From positions 124,001-188,000 of the forward strand of contig NZ_JAUDCO010000002.1 of NCBI RefSeq assembly GCF_030373545.1: a DNA stretch of 64,000 bases. The letters are read 5' to 3'. This stretch comes from Collinsella tanakaei (GTDB taxonomy: Bacteria; Actinomycetota; Coriobacteriia; Coriobacteriales; Coriobacteriaceae). Positions 27,570-36,872 of this stretch are shown here, piece by piece (position 1 is the first letter of the stretch; the number at the start of each line of letters is the position of its first letter). Under the pieces are notes generated by a model. It saw nothing but the letters and a program-made list of their open reading frames with translations. It did not search any database and was not told where the DNA came from. Both the position numbers and the translations under genes were made by a program.

Positions 27570-28695
27570 ACTTTCCGTTGCCATCGCCGCCGGCGGCACC
27601 GCCGGCCACGTGAACCCCGCGCTCGCGCTCGCCGAGGAGCTCGCCGCGCGCGGCCATACCGTCAGGTTCTTCGGCGAGACGCGCAGGCTCGAGGGCAAGC
27701 TCGTGCCGCAGGCGGGCTTCGATTTCTTCCCGGTTCACGTGACGGGGTTCGACCGCGCGCGTCCCTGGACGCTCGCGACGGCGCTTGCGCACCTCGCGCA
27801 TGAGGAACGCCGCCTGGCCGCCGCGTTTCGCGCGGACCCCGCGCTCGCGCCCGATATCGCCGTCGGGTTCGGCGCCTACGTCGAGCTGCCGCTCATGCGC
27901 GCCGCCGCGCGGCTCAAGATCCCCGTCGTGCTCCATGAGCAGAACTCGGTTCCCGGTCTTGCGAACAAGCAGTCGGCCAAGAGCGCCTCGCTCATCGCCA
28001 TCGCCCAGCCCGACGTCCGTTCCGTCTTCGAGCGCCATGCCGGCGCCCGCACGCGTATCGAGTTCACGGGCAATCCCGTACGCCGTTCCGTGCTGGCGGG
28101 AGATCGCGCGCGGGGTCGCGCCGCACTCGGCATCCCGCAGGATGCCACCGTGCTGCTCGTCTTCGGCGGCTCTCTGGGCGCCCACCATATCAATCAGCGC
28201 ATGTGCGAGCTGAAAGATGCGCTTTTGGGTATCGACGGTCTCCATGTCGTCCACTCCACGGGTGCCGAGGACTTCGAGGCGACGCGCGATGCGCTTGCCC
28301 TCTCGGAGGTAGAGGCGTCGTGCTATCATGTTCAACCGTACATTGAGGACATGGGCGACATGCTCGCGGCTGCAGACCTCGTGCTGTCGCGCTCGGGCGC
28401 CTCGTCGGTCGCCGAGATCGCGGCGCTCGCCGTGCCCGCCGTCCTCGTGCCGTATCCGCTCGCGACCGCCGACCATCAGACCACGAACGCGCGGTTTTTG
28501 GTCGATGCGGGCGCTGCCACCATGTTCCCTGATGCTCAGATCGACGACGAGGCGTTCTCGCACAGCTTGCTCGAGCTTTTGCGCGACGGCGCCCGGCGCG
28601 AGCAGATGCGCGAGGCGGCGCGCGGGCTTGCGCAGGACAAGGCGGCCGTGCGGCTCGCGGACGCCATAGAGGGTTTGCGCGCCTCGCTGACGTGA
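27559..28695 (+). CDS. murG: UDP-GlcNAc:lipid I N-acetylglucosaminyltransferase MurG
   Basis: 378 residues. The N-terminal loop AAGGTAGHVNPALALAEEL, HEQNSVPGLANKQSA near 130, FTGNPVRRSV near 170, LVFGGSLGAHHIN near 197, and the donor site LVLSRSGASSVAEIAALAVPAVLVPYP near 275 are all present. It makes lipid II at the inner face of the membrane. It begins inside the end of ftsW (11-base overlap), implying translational coupling. A 71-base gap separates it from murC. Confidence 0.96.
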   Translation: MTDKLSVAIAAGGTAGHVNPALALAEELAARGHTVRFFGETRRLEGKLVPQAGFDFFPVHVTGFDRARPWTLATALAHLAHEERRLAAAFRADPALAPDIAVGFGAYVELPLMRAAARLKIPVVLHEQNSVPGLANKQSAKSASLIAIAQPDVRSVFERHAGARTRIEFTGNPVRRSVLAGDRARGRAALGIPQDATVLLVFGGSLGAHHINQRMCELKDALLGIDGLHVVHSTGAEDFEATRDALALSEVEASCYHVQPYIEDMGDMLAAADLVLSRSGASSVAEIAALAVPAVLVPYPLATADHQTTNARFLVDAGAATMFPDAQIDDEAFSHSLLELLRDGARREQMREAARGLAQDKAAVRLADAIEGLRASLT

Positions 28696-28766
28696 GCTGC
28701 GCCCGCGCGCGGTTTGCGCTAGAGTTAAAGACTGGCTCAACATAGGTCACGTCTCAAGGGGAGACC

Positions 28767-30200
28767 ATGGAACAGGCACTGGATTCAATCGATCGCGGCA
28801 CGCCGTCGTTTCGGCGCGCGCATTTCATAGGCATCGGCGGCGCCGGCATGAGCGGCATCGCGCTCGTTCTGCACGAGCGCGGCTATGACGTGTCCGGCTC
28901 CGACCTCAAGACCTCCCGCTACATCCGCCAGCTCACGCGGGCCGGCGTCGATGTTCATGTGGGCCATGAGGCGCATACGATCGACGAGGTCGCGCCCGAT
29001 GTCGTGGTCGTCTCCACCGCCATCCCCGACACGAACCCTGAGGTCGTTCGCGCGCGCGAACTGGGCATTCCCATCTGGCCGCGCGCCAAGATGCTCTCCG
29101 CGCTGGGACACGGCTACACCACCGTCGCCGTCGCCGGCACGCACGGCAAGACGACGACGTCGTCCATGTGCGCGACCATGCTCGACCGCATGGGCCTCGA
29201 TCCGAGCTTCTTGATCGGCGGCATCGTCGAGGGGTACGACACGAACGGCCGCAACGGCAGCGGCCGGTTCTTCGTCGCCGAGGCCGACGAGTCCGACAGC
29301 TCGTTTCTTTACCTTGAGCCGAAGGTCGCCGTCGTCACCAATGTGGAGGCCGACCATCTCGATCACTACTCGGGTATCGAGGAGATCGAGCAGACCTTCG
29401 TCAAGTTTATGAGCCTGGTGGGGGAGGACGGGTCCATCATCGTCTGCGGCGAGAGTCCCCGTCTGGTCGAGCTTGCGCGCTCTACCGGTCTTTCGGTCGT
29501 GACCTACGGCTTTGCCGAGGACTGCGACATCGTCTGCACGCCGGTCAAGACGAGCCGGAGCGTCGCCTCGGTCTTCGATGTCAAGCTCCCGAACGGCGAT
29601 GTCCGCCGTGTCTCCATCAAGAGCAATCCCGGTCGCCACAACATGCTCAACGCGTCCGCCTCGCTTGCGGTCGCGTGGGTCGAGGGGCTCGACACGGCCG
29701 CGGCGGCCGAGGCGCTCTCGACCTTCGAGGGCGTCCGTCGCCGCTTCACGCACATCGGCGACGTGGACGGCGTGACGATCGTCGACGATTACGGCCACCA
29801 TCCCACCGAGATCTCCGCGACGCTCTCGGCGGCGCGCACCCTCGATTTCGAGAAGATCGTCGTCGTGTTCCAGCCGCATCGCTATTCGCGTCTCCAGGCG
29901 CTCGCCGACGACTTCGCCGACGCGCTTGCCGCGGCCGACGTGCTCGTGTTCATCGACGTGTTCCCTGCGGGCGAGATGCCCATCCCGGGTGTGACGAGCA
30001 AGATGCTCGCCGATCTCGTGGCGAGCCGCCATCCGGGCAAGCGGGTGTTCTACGCCGCCGACCGCGCCGAGCTCATGGAGCGCCTGGATGCCGAGACGGC
30101 GTCGGGCGACCTGCTCATCACGATGGGCGCCGGCGACATCACGCAGGTCGGTCCCGAGTACCTCGAGCACGTCGCTGAGGCCAAGAAGGGTGCTCAGTAG
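28767..30200 (+). CDS. murC: UDP-MurNAc:L-alanine ligase
   Basis: 477 residues. HFIGIGGAGMSGIALVLHERG near residue 14 is the N-terminal nucleotide-sugar fold. VAVAGTHGKTTTSSM near 125 is the ATP loop, FFVAEADESDSSFLYL near 168, TNVEADHLDHY near 190, and VDDYGHHPTEISATL near 336. It adds the first amino acid to UDP-MurNAc. Ribosome site AAGGGGAG. Three bases separate its stop from the murB start. Confidence 0.97.
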   Translation: MEQALDSIDRGTPSFRRAHFIGIGGAGMSGIALVLHERGYDVSGSDLKTSRYIRQLTRAGVDVHVGHEAHTIDEVAPDVVVVSTAIPDTNPEVVRARELGIPIWPRAKMLSALGHGYTTVAVAGTHGKTTTSSMCATMLDRMGLDPSFLIGGIVEGYDTNGRNGSGRFFVAEADESDSSFLYLEPKVAVVTNVEADHLDHYSGIEEIEQTFVKFMSLVGEDGSIIVCGESPRLVELARSTGLSVVTYGFAEDCDIVCTPVKTSRSVASVFDVKLPNGDVRRVSIKSNPGRHNMLNASASLAVAWVEGLDTAAAAEALSTFEGVRRRFTHIGDVDGVTIVDDYGHHPTEISATLSAARTLDFEKIVVVFQPHRYSRLQALADDFADALAAADVLVFIDVFPAGEMPIPGVTSKMLADLVASRHPGKRVFYAADRAELMERLDAETASGDLLITMGAGDITQVGPEYLEHVAEAKKGAQ

Positions 30201-30203
30201 CCG

Positions 30204-31115
30204 ATGGGCCTGTTCAACGCGGTGATGTCCCTCTCGGGATCCATCGATACCGACCTTATCGAGGACGAGCGCCTGGCGCGCCATACGAGCTATCGCATCG
30301 GCGGCCGCGCCTCGCTGTTCCTCATCTGCCATAGCTACCATTCCCTGCGGCGCACCATCGACGTGCTGACGCGCGAGGAGGTGCCCTGGGTCATCTTGGG
30401 CAAGGGCTCCAACCTGCTCGTCTCCGATGACGGGTACCGCGGTGCCGTCATCACGCTCGGTCGCGAGTTCCAGCGCTCCGTGCTGTCCGAAGACGGTCAG
30501 ACCATGACCGTCGGCGCGGGGGTCATCCTCGCGCGGCTGGTCAACGACGCCTTCAGCCGCGGTCTGTCGGGACTCGAGTTCGCCGTGGGCATCCCGGGCA
30601 CCGTGGGCGGGGCGGTTTCCATGAACGCGGGTACGCGCGATGAGTGGATTGGATCGCTTATCGAGGACATCGTGACCTACAAGCCGGGTGCGGGGATGCG
30701 CCACTATCGCCACGATGACGTGTTTTGGGCGTACCGCGAAAACGGCCTTCCCAAAGACGAGATCATCCTCGAGACGACGCTGCGCCTGACGCCTGCCAAC
30801 AAGGCCGACATACGCGCCAAGATGGAGCGCTATCTGGTGCGCCGCCGCCGCACGCAGCCGGTCGGCTCGGCGTGCTGCGGGTCGGTCTTCCGCAACCCCG
30901 CGGGCAGAAGTGTGGGAGCTATGGTCGAGGAATGCGGATTGAAGGGTTTTTCGGTCGGAGGGGCCGAGGTCTCGCCGGTACACGCTAACTTTATTGTGAA
31001 CAGCGGCACCGCATCTGCGAGCGACGTGGTCGCGGTCATCCAGCACGTATACGAGAAGGTTAAGGAAACGTATGGCGTCGAGCTCCAGCCGGAAGTCAAA
31101 TTCCTCGGCTTCTAA
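30204..31115 (+). CDS. murB: UDP-N-acetylenolpyruvoylglucosamine reductase
   Basis: 303 residues, type II MurB. FAD-binding landmarks are HTSYRIGGRASLFL near 28, LGKGSNLLVSDDGYRG near 65, GIPGTVGGAVSMNAGTRD near 130, and catalytic GSVFRNPAG near 230. It reduces UDP-GlcNAc-enolpyruvate to UDP-MurNAc with NADPH. The final 44 bases overlap the start of ftsQ in another frame, an unusually long overlap that should couple translation of the two. Confidence 0.96.
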   Translation: MGLFNAVMSLSGSIDTDLIEDERLARHTSYRIGGRASLFLICHSYHSLRRTIDVLTREEVPWVILGKGSNLLVSDDGYRGAVITLGREFQRSVLSEDGQTMTVGAGVILARLVNDAFSRGLSGLEFAVGIPGTVGGAVSMNAGTRDEWIGSLIEDIVTYKPGAGMRHYRHDDVFWAYRENGLPKDEIILETTLRLTPANKADIRAKMERYLVRRRRTQPVGSACCGSVFRNPAGRSVGAMVEECGLKGFSVGGAEVSPVHANFIVNSGTASASDVVAVIQHVYEKVKETYGVELQPEVKFLGF

Positions 31116-32616
31116 GCAGAAGCCCACCTTCCGCCGCTCCACCGGCGCCGCATCGTCACACCGCTCGTCGACGGCAAAGGCCGCACCGTCTACACCGGCT
31201 GCGGCTCCGTCCCGTGCCACCCCGAAGCGCGCCCGCACCTACACTGCGCCGACGAAGAAGTCCGCCTCTTTGCGCGTATCGTCCGCGCGCACCGCCAAAT
31301 CCTCATCTGCCAAGCCCACCGCTGCCGCGGCGATGCCCGGCGCGCGCAAGGCGACGCCTGTGACGCGCAAGGCGACACCGCGCGCCGCCGCCGCGACGTC
31401 AATCGCCCGCAAGGGGTCCGCTGCGAGAGGCGCGTCGACGCGCGTGAAGGCGACGTCCGCGACATCTCGCCCGAATGCCCCTTCCGCGCCGAAGGCGAAG
31501 CCCGCGCGTCCGCAGGCGGCAAAGACCCCGCGCAAGAAGAAGCTGACGCTACCCGCAAGCAGCTCTGATCGCGCACGTACGACAACCGGGACGAAGGGCC
31601 CCTCGCTGGGCGATCGTTTGCACGCCGTCATGCCCTCGCGCGGCGGTGCATCGCCGGCTCCGGTTGCCCCTGCGCGTCGCGATGCGTTGCAGCGCCCGCT
31701 TGCGGGTCTGGGCTCCATCGGCGTCGCGCGCCTGGCGATCGTCATCGTGCTGCTCGTCGCCGTGATGGGCGGACTCGGTGCGGCGGTCGTCTACAACTCG
31801 GGCCTTTTCGCCGCCACGAACGTGATCGTCAACGGGAGCGCCCATATCCCGCAGCAGACCGCCGAGCAGCTCGTCGACGTTCCCGAGGGCGCGACGCTGC
31901 TCAACGTCAACGAGAAGGAGCTGTCCGAGCGGTTGGTGGAAAACCCCTGGGTCGAGAGTGTGAACGTCGAACGGGAGTTTCCCCATACGCTCGTCATCAC
32001 GCCGGTGGAGTGTGACGTCTCCGCCATCGCCTACATCGTCGCCGACGATGTCGCCTGGGCGATCAGCGACGACGACGTCTGGATCGCGCCGCTGTCCGTG
32101 GCGGTGCCGCAGGACGATGCCGCCTCGACAGACGATGACGCCGACGGTGAGGCGACAGGTGAGGATGACGGCACGGACGTGGATGCCGATGCGGATGCGG
32201 AGGCGTCGGACGCTGACGGCGAGGACGCCGACGACAGCGCCGAGGCGACCGCTTCGGGTGTCGCGGCGGCGCTCAAGGTCGCGCAGGACAACGATGCGGT
32301 CCTTTTGACCGACGTAGGGGCGGACGTATCCCCCTCGTCGGGCAAGGCGGTCGACTCCGACGTCATCCTGGCCGGCTTGCAATACCTGCACGGGTTCTCG
32401 CCCGAGTTCCTGGCGCAGGTCAAGGATATTTCGGTCCCGTCGATCGAGGCGATCTCGCTTAACCTCGATTCAGGCGTCGAGGTGTCCTTGGGTGCCCCTG
32501 AGGATATACAGCAGAAGGAGCAGGTTATTCGCAGCCTGCTCGAGCAGCAGGAGGGCGTCACCTATATCAACGTGCGCGTTCCCGATGCGTACTCCTTCCG
32601 CAGCGCCGACGTTTAA
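31072..32616 (+). CDS. ftsQ: FtsQ/DivIB-like divisome protein with charge-polarised extensions
   Basis: 514 residues, about twice typical FtsQ. Residues 1-215 are almost only Ala, Ser, Thr, Pro, Lys and Arg, with repeated ARKATP-like units like a histone H1 tail. A single membrane helix (about 218-241, LAIVIVLLVAVMGG) is followed by the POTRA-type domain, ATNVIVNGSAHIPQQTAEQL. The beta domain, starting at ECDVSAIAYIVADDVAWAIS, is interrupted near residues 340-400 by an Asp/Glu/Ala-rich run. It resumes at LLTDVGADVSP. The start lies 44 bases inside murB, with AAGGA upstream. It recruits the FtsL/FtsB/FtsW/FtsI complex; the basic tail would be cytoplasmic and the acidic loop outside. Confidence 0.88.
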   Translation: MASSSSRKSNSSASKQKPTFRRSTGAASSHRSSTAKAAPSTPAAAPSRATPKRARTYTAPTKKSASLRVSSARTAKSSSAKPTAAAAMPGARKATPVTRKATPRAAAATSIARKGSAARGASTRVKATSATSRPNAPSAPKAKPARPQAAKTPRKKKLTLPASSSDRARTTTGTKGPSLGDRLHAVMPSRGGASPAPVAPARRDALQRPLAGLGSIGVARLAIVIVLLVAVMGGLGAAVVYNSGLFAATNVIVNGSAHIPQQTAEQLVDVPEGATLLNVNEKELSERLVENPWVESVNVEREFPHTLVITPVECDVSAIAYIVADDVAWAISDDDVWIAPLSVAVPQDDAASTDDDADGEATGEDDGTDVDADADAEASDADGEDADDSAEATASGVAAALKVAQDNDAVLLTDVGADVSPSSGKAVDSDVILAGLQYLHGFSPEFLAQVKDISVPSIEAISLNLDSGVEVSLGAPEDIQQKEQVIRSLLEQQEGVTYINVRVPDAYSFRSADV

Positions 32617-32736
32617 TACGGACGCCCCGATTCGAGTCGTGGGGACGCAGCGCCCCGTCTGCCGTGCCCGCCCGCCCGACGGCGGTGAACGGTTTGGTGC
32701 TCTACCTGCGAATTCCACATTTAGTAGATGCCAAAG

Positions 32737-32766
32737 TTGACTTCTACCTCGGATTTGTGCAAATAT
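32737..32766 (+). promoter_or_regulatory. Candidate ftsZ promoter
   Basis: TTGACT (32737-32742), 18-base spacer, AAATAT (32761-32766), within the 241-base AT-richer gap before ftsZ. A TATAAC at 32764 is an alternative -10. An 11-base dyad CTCAACTTGAG follows near 32794. Confidence 0.5.
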
Positions 32767-32857
32767 AACGCGGTTTACCTCGACATTTAATCTCAACTTG
32801 AGGGTTATGGTCGAAAAACCGTCAAGCGACTTCATCTGATGTTCGGAGGACCGAGAG

Positions 32858-33985
32858 ATGCACGAGAACGAGATCAACAACTACCTTGCCGTCATCAAGG
32901 TGGTAGGTGTCGGCGGTGGCGGCACCAACGCTGTCAACCGCATGATCGAGGAGGGCATCCGCGGCGTCGAGTTCGTCGCCATCAACACCGATGCGCAGGC
33001 GCTCGCGATCTCCGACGCTGATATCAAGGTGCATATCGGCACCGACCTCACGCGCGGTCTTGGCGCCGGCGCCAACCCCGAGGTCGGCCGCAAGGCTGCC
33101 GATGAGTCCCGCGACGACATCGCCGAGGCGCTCGCTGGCGCCGATATGGTCTTCATCACCGCAGGCGAGGGCGGCGGTACCGGCACCGGCGCCGCTCCGA
33201 TCGTCGCCGACATCGCCATGAATGACGTGGGCGCCCTTACGGTCGCCGTCGTCACCAAGCCCTTCACCTTCGAGGGCCGCAAGCGCAAGGCTTCCGCTGA
33301 GGAGGGCATCCACACCCTGTCCGAGTGCGTCGACACCATGATCGTCATCCCCAACGACAAGCTGCTCGACATCGCCGAGAAGAAGACGACCATGCTCGAG
33401 GCCTTCGCCATGGCCGACGCCGTCCTGTCCCAGGGCACCCAGGGCATCACGGACCTCATCACCGTGCCGGGCATCATCAACCTCGACTTCGCTGACGTCA
33501 AGACCATCATGAAGCAGGCCGGCACCGCCATGATGGGCATCGGCACCGCCTCCGGCGACAACCGCGCGGTCGACGCCGCCCAGCAGGCCATCTCGAGCCC
33601 GCTGCTCGAGAGCTCCATCGATGGCGCCACGCGCGTCCTGCTCTCCATCGCCGGCTCCAAGGACCTCGGCATCCAGGAGATCAACGACGCCGCCGACCTC
33701 GTCGCCAACGCCGTCGACCCCGAGGCCAACATCATCTTCGGTACCGTCGTCGACGAGTCCCTGGGCGATCAGGTTCGCATCACCGTTATCGCCACCGGCT
33801 TCTCCGACGCCAACGTCAACCGCCAGGACCAGCTCTTCGGCCAGTCCGCGCCCAAGAGCGATCCGCAGCACGCCGCTCCGGCCGCCTCTTCCGCGCCCAC
33901 CCGCACCATCGGCGGGACCGAGGTGCCCAACTTCGGCAACGACCAGTTCGAGCTGCCCGACTTCCTCAAGCGCGGCAACTTCTAA
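32858..33985 (+). CDS. ftsZ: Cell division protein FtsZ
   Basis: 375 residues. The tubulin-like GTPase core has [19 protein letters not shown] near residue 14, the signature [13 protein letters not shown] near 104, and [11 protein letters not shown] (T7 loop) near 208 with the Asp that completes the partner's GTPase site. The C-terminal peptide [12 protein letters not shown] is the docking site for SepF, present downstream in this window. It forms the division ring. Ribosome site GGAGGA. Its own gap with a candidate promoter and a terminator right after suggest partly independent expression. Confidence 0.98.
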   Translation: MHENEINNYLAVIKVVGVGGGGTNAVNRMIEEGIRGVEFVAINTDAQALAISDADIKVHIGTDLTRGLGAGANPEVGRKAADESRDDIAEALAGADMVFITAGEGGGTGTGAAPIVADIAMNDVGALTVAVVTKPFTFEGRKRKASAEEGIHTLSECVDTMIVIPNDKLLDIAEKKTTMLEAFAMADAVLSQGTQGITDLITVPGIINLDFADVKTIMKQAGTAMMGIGTASGDNRAVDAAQQAISSPLLESSIDGATRVLLSIAGSKDLGIQEINDAADLVANAVDPEANIIFGTVVDESLGDQVRITVIATGFSDANVNRQDQLFGQSAPKSDPQHAAPAASSAPTRTIGGTEVPNFGNDQFELPDFLKRGNF

Positions 33986-34010
33986 GGGTCTTGCGCCATA
34001 TCCGGCCGTC

Positions 34011-34042
34011 GAGCGCCCCGGTCATGCCGGGGCGCTTTTTTT
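34011..34042 (+). terminator. Strong terminator after ftsZ
   Basis: A 9-bp perfect stem GCGCCCCGG (34013-34021) / CCGGGGCGC (34027-34035), followed by seven T. It ends the dcw transcript 26 bases after ftsZ. Confidence 0.95.
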
Positions 34043-34059
34043 ACGAAAGGGGAGCTTGC

Positions 34060-34860
34060 ATGCTCAAACGTCAGGTCCACGACGAGGTCGCGCTTGTATG
34101 CGATTCCATCGGGTCGGTCTCGATCGCGTTCACCGAGCGCACGGGCGGCGTCTCCCGCCCGCCGTACGCCTCGCTGAACCTCGGCACGCATGTGGGGGAT
34201 GACCCCGGTGCCGTAGCCGAGAACCGCCGCCGCGTGCTTGCGGCGTTCGGGGCGGCCGATGCGCTCGATCGCCTGCTCGTTCCCAACCAGGTCCATGGGG
34301 ACCGCGTGGTCACCGTGACGTCCGCCTTACCCGAGGCGCTCGACGATGCGCGCGCCCAGATCGCTGAAGGTGCCGACGCCATCGTCTGCACCGCACCCGG
34401 CGTTCCGGTCATGCTGTGCTATGCCGATTGCGTGCCGGTCGTGCTCGCCTGTCCGGTGGGGTTCGCCGTCATTCATTCGGGCTGGAAGGGAACGTATGCA
34501 CGGATCGCGGCAAAGGCCGCAGACGCCCTGGTCGCGGCGACCGGCGTCGCCCCGTCCGACATCCGCGCCTATATCGGGCCCCACATCAGGGGAGACGAAT
34601 ACGAGGTCTCGCACGATCTGATGGAGCGGTTCGCCCAGCGGTTTTCGGGTATCGACCCCGCGGGGTCGCTTCTCGATCTTGCCCGCTGTATCCGGCAGGC
34701 GCTCGTCGAGGCCGGCGTCGCCCCCGACGCGATCGAGGATGCGGGGCTGTCCACGGTGCGCATGAACGATCGCTTCTTCTCCTATCGCGCTGAAGGCGGC
34801 GTCTGCGGTCGCCATGCCGCCGTCGCCTTCATGAGCGGTGTGGACGCGTGCGCCATGTAA
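34060..34860 (+). CDS. pgeF: Peptidoglycan editing factor PgeF (YfiH/YlmD, laccase-domain)
   Basis: 266 residues from the ATG at 34060 (AAAGGGGAG upstream). TERTGGVSRPPYASLNLGTHVGDD, LVPNQVHGDRVVTV, the metal-site region MLCYADCVPVVLA, and IHSGWKGTYARI are diagnostic. The family has a Cys/His zinc site and acts on muropeptide precursors or as a purine nucleoside phosphorylase. It commonly sits just after ftsZ, as here. Exact in vivo activity remains debated for the family. Confidence 0.92.
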   Translation: MLKRQVHDEVALVCDSIGSVSIAFTERTGGVSRPPYASLNLGTHVGDDPGAVAENRRRVLAAFGAADALDRLLVPNQVHGDRVVTVTSALPEALDDARAQIAEGADAIVCTAPGVPVMLCYADCVPVVLACPVGFAVIHSGWKGTYARIAAKAADALVAATGVAPSDIRAYIGPHIRGDEYEVSHDLMERFAQRFSGIDPAGSLLDLARCIRQALVEAGVAPDAIEDAGLSTVRMNDRFFSYRAEGGVCGRHAAVAFMSGVDACAM

Positions 34861-34877
34861 TCATATTCCTGCGCATC

Positions 34878-34899
34878 CTTTACAAGCGCTTGACATCGC
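34878..34899 (+). promoter_or_regulatory. Candidate Pho box upstream of the PhoU-like gene
   Basis: Two 11-base units, CTTTACAAGCG (34878) and CTTGACATCGC (34889), give TTTACA-N5-TTGACA with 11-base period, as in Gram-positive PhoP sites. A closer repeat of the same kind precedes the PiT gene at 39209. It is 131 bases before the PhoU-like start. Confidence 0.45.
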
Positions 34900-35029
34900 G
34901 CGGCTACACTAGGTGAGGCTACCGGTAAAACCGCTGCTTTATGGCCATGCGCTCCGTCGACTGCGCGCTCGTGGCCGTAAAGCCCGCTGCGCACGGGCAT
35001 CTCGCCCGCACCGATCGATTGGAGAACAC

Positions 35030-35884
35030 ATGCGCAAGATGTTCACCCGCCAGCTCATCGAGGCCCGCCATGAGATGCTTTCCATCTTCGCGGCCGTCGA
35101 CACGACCCTGCATGAGGCCGTGCAGGCGTTTGTGACCGACGATAAGAAGCTTGCCAGCAAGGCGCAGAAGAAGACGCTGCAGATCGATGCGCGCTGCGCC
35201 AACCTCGAGGCGGTCTGCTACAACCTGATCGCGACCCAGGGGCCGGTCGCTTCCGACTTCCGCCTGCTCCAGACGATCATCAACATCGAGTTCAACCTCC
35301 AGCGCATGTGCGACAAGGTGCGTCGCGTCGCCCGCGCGGCCAAGCATAAGGTGAGCTCCGATATCGAGCTGCCCGCCGAGCTGGTCGAGATCATCGAGCA
35401 GGAGGCCTCCTACGTCTATCGGATCTTGGGCACCTGCATCTCGGTTCTGGTGAGCAACGACCTGGGCGTCATGCGCAACCTGCTCGTTCAGGACGACACG
35501 GTGCACGAGCTGTACGAGGAGTTCTTCCGCGCCTACAACCGCATGTCCTCCGTCGAGCTTGCCGACGACAGCTCCTATGACGACCTGCGCCGCGCCATCA
35601 TGGTCTCGCGCTATCTTGACCGCATCGCCTCCATCGCCATCGATGCCACCAGCACGCTGACCTTCCTGCTGACCGGTCAGCGCATGAGCATCGCCGATAT
35701 CGCCGAGATCGATGAGGACGAGCTCGAGGCCCTGCGCATCCCGTCCGGCGAAGGGGTCATCCTGCAGCCGCTCTCCGACGCGCGCTGCGTGGCGGACCTG
35801 CCCGCCGAAGAGATCAGCGACGATCTGCGCTCCCTGATCGCGCGCGCCCAGGCGGGCGACGATGACGAGGATAACGAGGAGTAG
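35030..35884 (+). CDS. PhoU-like phosphate-signalling regulator
   Basis: 284 residues from the ATG at 35030 (GGAGAA upstream). The first about 220 residues form two PhoU-like helical bundles: RQLIEARHEMLSIFAAVDTTLHEAV, then DFRLLQTIINIEFNLQRMCDKVRRVARA near 75, and SRYLDRIASIAIDATSTLTFLLTGQ near 190. A 60-residue acidic tail ends in DDDEDNEE. PhoU proteins couple phosphate transporters to PhoR/PhoP signalling. No pst genes are adjacent; a TTACA-type direct repeat lies upstream. The acidic tail is beyond usual PhoU length (about 220). Confidence 0.82.
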   Translation: MRKMFTRQLIEARHEMLSIFAAVDTTLHEAVQAFVTDDKKLASKAQKKTLQIDARCANLEAVCYNLIATQGPVASDFRLLQTIINIEFNLQRMCDKVRRVARAAKHKVSSDIELPAELVEIIEQEASYVYRILGTCISVLVSNDLGVMRNLLVQDDTVHELYEEFFRAYNRMSSVELADDSSYDDLRRAIMVSRYLDRIASIAIDATSTLTFLLTGQRMSIADIAEIDEDELEALRIPSGEGVILQPLSDARCVADLPAEEISDDLRSLIARAQAGDDDEDNEE

Positions 35885-35922
35885 CCCGCCACCCGATGCC
35901 CGTATCTCTTGCGACTCTCGTC

Positions 35923-35953
35923 CGACAAGATTGAACCCGGCACCAACTTGTCG
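35923..35953 (-). repeat. 31-bp dispersed palindromic element, copy 1
   Basis: Ends are CGACAAG / CTTGTCG inverted repeats. Its reverse complement matches the sequence at 52253-52283 at 29 of 31 positions. It lies 39 bases past the PhoU-like stop codon, in intergenic DNA. Confidence 0.85.
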
Positions 35954-35993
35954 CTACGGCTGGTCCTTCGCCCTCCGTCGTTTCGGATGTTGA

Positions 35994-36027
35994 AAAACGC
36001 GGTCCCGCATCTGCGGGGCCGCGTTTT
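35994..36027. terminator. Bidirectional-looking terminator before yggS
   Basis: AAAACGCGG...TGCGGGGCCGCGTTTT forms a stable stem (about 14 bp with one bulge) flanked by A-run and T-run, ending the PhoU-like transcript. Confidence 0.85.
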
Positions 36028-36068
36028 CGCGTTACCATGGTGCTGCGACATAGAAGGAGAAGACGCAG

Positions 36069-36803
36069 ATGGAAAGCTACACAGATCTGATTGCCCAGCG
36101 CCGCGCCGCCATCGACGAACGCCTGGAGCGCGCACTTGCGCGGGCGGGTCGCCGCATCGACGAGGTGACGGTGGTGGCGGTTTCCAAGACGGTCGGTACC
36201 GACGAGGTCATCGCGGCCATCCAAGCCGGCTACCGCGTGTTCGGCGAGAACCGGCCTCAGGAGCTCGTGCGCAAGATGACCGACCTGAGCCGGTACGACG
36301 ATCTTCCGGCGGTCCGCTTCGATATGATCGGCAATCTGCAGACCAACAAGATCAACGCCGTCCTCGGGCGCGCCGCGCTAATCCATTCCATCGGATCGCT
36401 CCATCTGGCGCAGGCGGTCTCCAGCCGGGCTCAACGGCGCATTGACGCCGGAGAGCTCGAGGGGCCGGTCAACGTGTTGCTGGAGGTAAACGTGAGCGGG
36501 GAGGAGTCGAAGTCGGGCTTCTCGCCCGATGAGGTGCGCCGCACCGCCGAGGAGCTCATGGAGCTTTCGGGAATTTCGGTCCATGGGCTTATGACGATGG
36601 CGCCGCGGGGGGACAAGGATGCTGCCCGTAAGACGTTTTCGGGTCTGCGCAAGCTGCGCGATGAGCTCGAGGTGTCGCTCGGAAAGCGCCTCCCTGAGCT
36701 CTCCTGCGGTATGAGCGAGGACTTCGAGGTCGCGTGCGAGGAGGGCTCGACGATCGTTCGTCTCGGCAGGGTGGTATTTGACCCATCCTTTGCACTACAA
36801 TAG
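36069..36803 (+). CDS. yggS: YggS/PLPBP family PLP homeostasis protein
   Basis: 244 residues. VVAVSKTVGTDEVIAAIQAGYRVFGENRPQEL near residue 37 contains the PLP-binding Lys. FDMIGNLQTNKINAVLGRAALIHSIGS near 84, LEVNVSGEESKSGF near 140, and the final RLGRVVFDP close the barrel. The family buffers pyridoxal phosphate and affects amino acid balance without known catalysis. It is often next to sepF in Gram-positive ylm clusters, as here (70 bases upstream). Confidence 0.95.
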   Translation: MESYTDLIAQRRAAIDERLERALARAGRRIDEVTVVAVSKTVGTDEVIAAIQAGYRVFGENRPQELVRKMTDLSRYDDLPAVRFDMIGNLQTNKINAVLGRAALIHSIGSLHLAQAVSSRAQRRIDAGELEGPVNVLLEVNVSGEESKSGFSPDEVRRTAEELMELSGISVHGLMTMAPRGDKDAARKTFSGLRKLRDELEVSLGKRLPELSCGMSEDFEVACEEGSTIVRLGRVVFDPSFALQ

Positions 36804-36872
36804 GCGTGTCGGGCCTGTCCCGACCTGCACCAACCACACGTCATTTGCACCACGGGCAGAGAGGTTAGGATC

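Noticed and set aside
28785-31238. 817-residue minus-strand open frame opposite murC-murB
   Set aside because: Antisense shadow of murC and murB; composition and lack of motifs rule it out.
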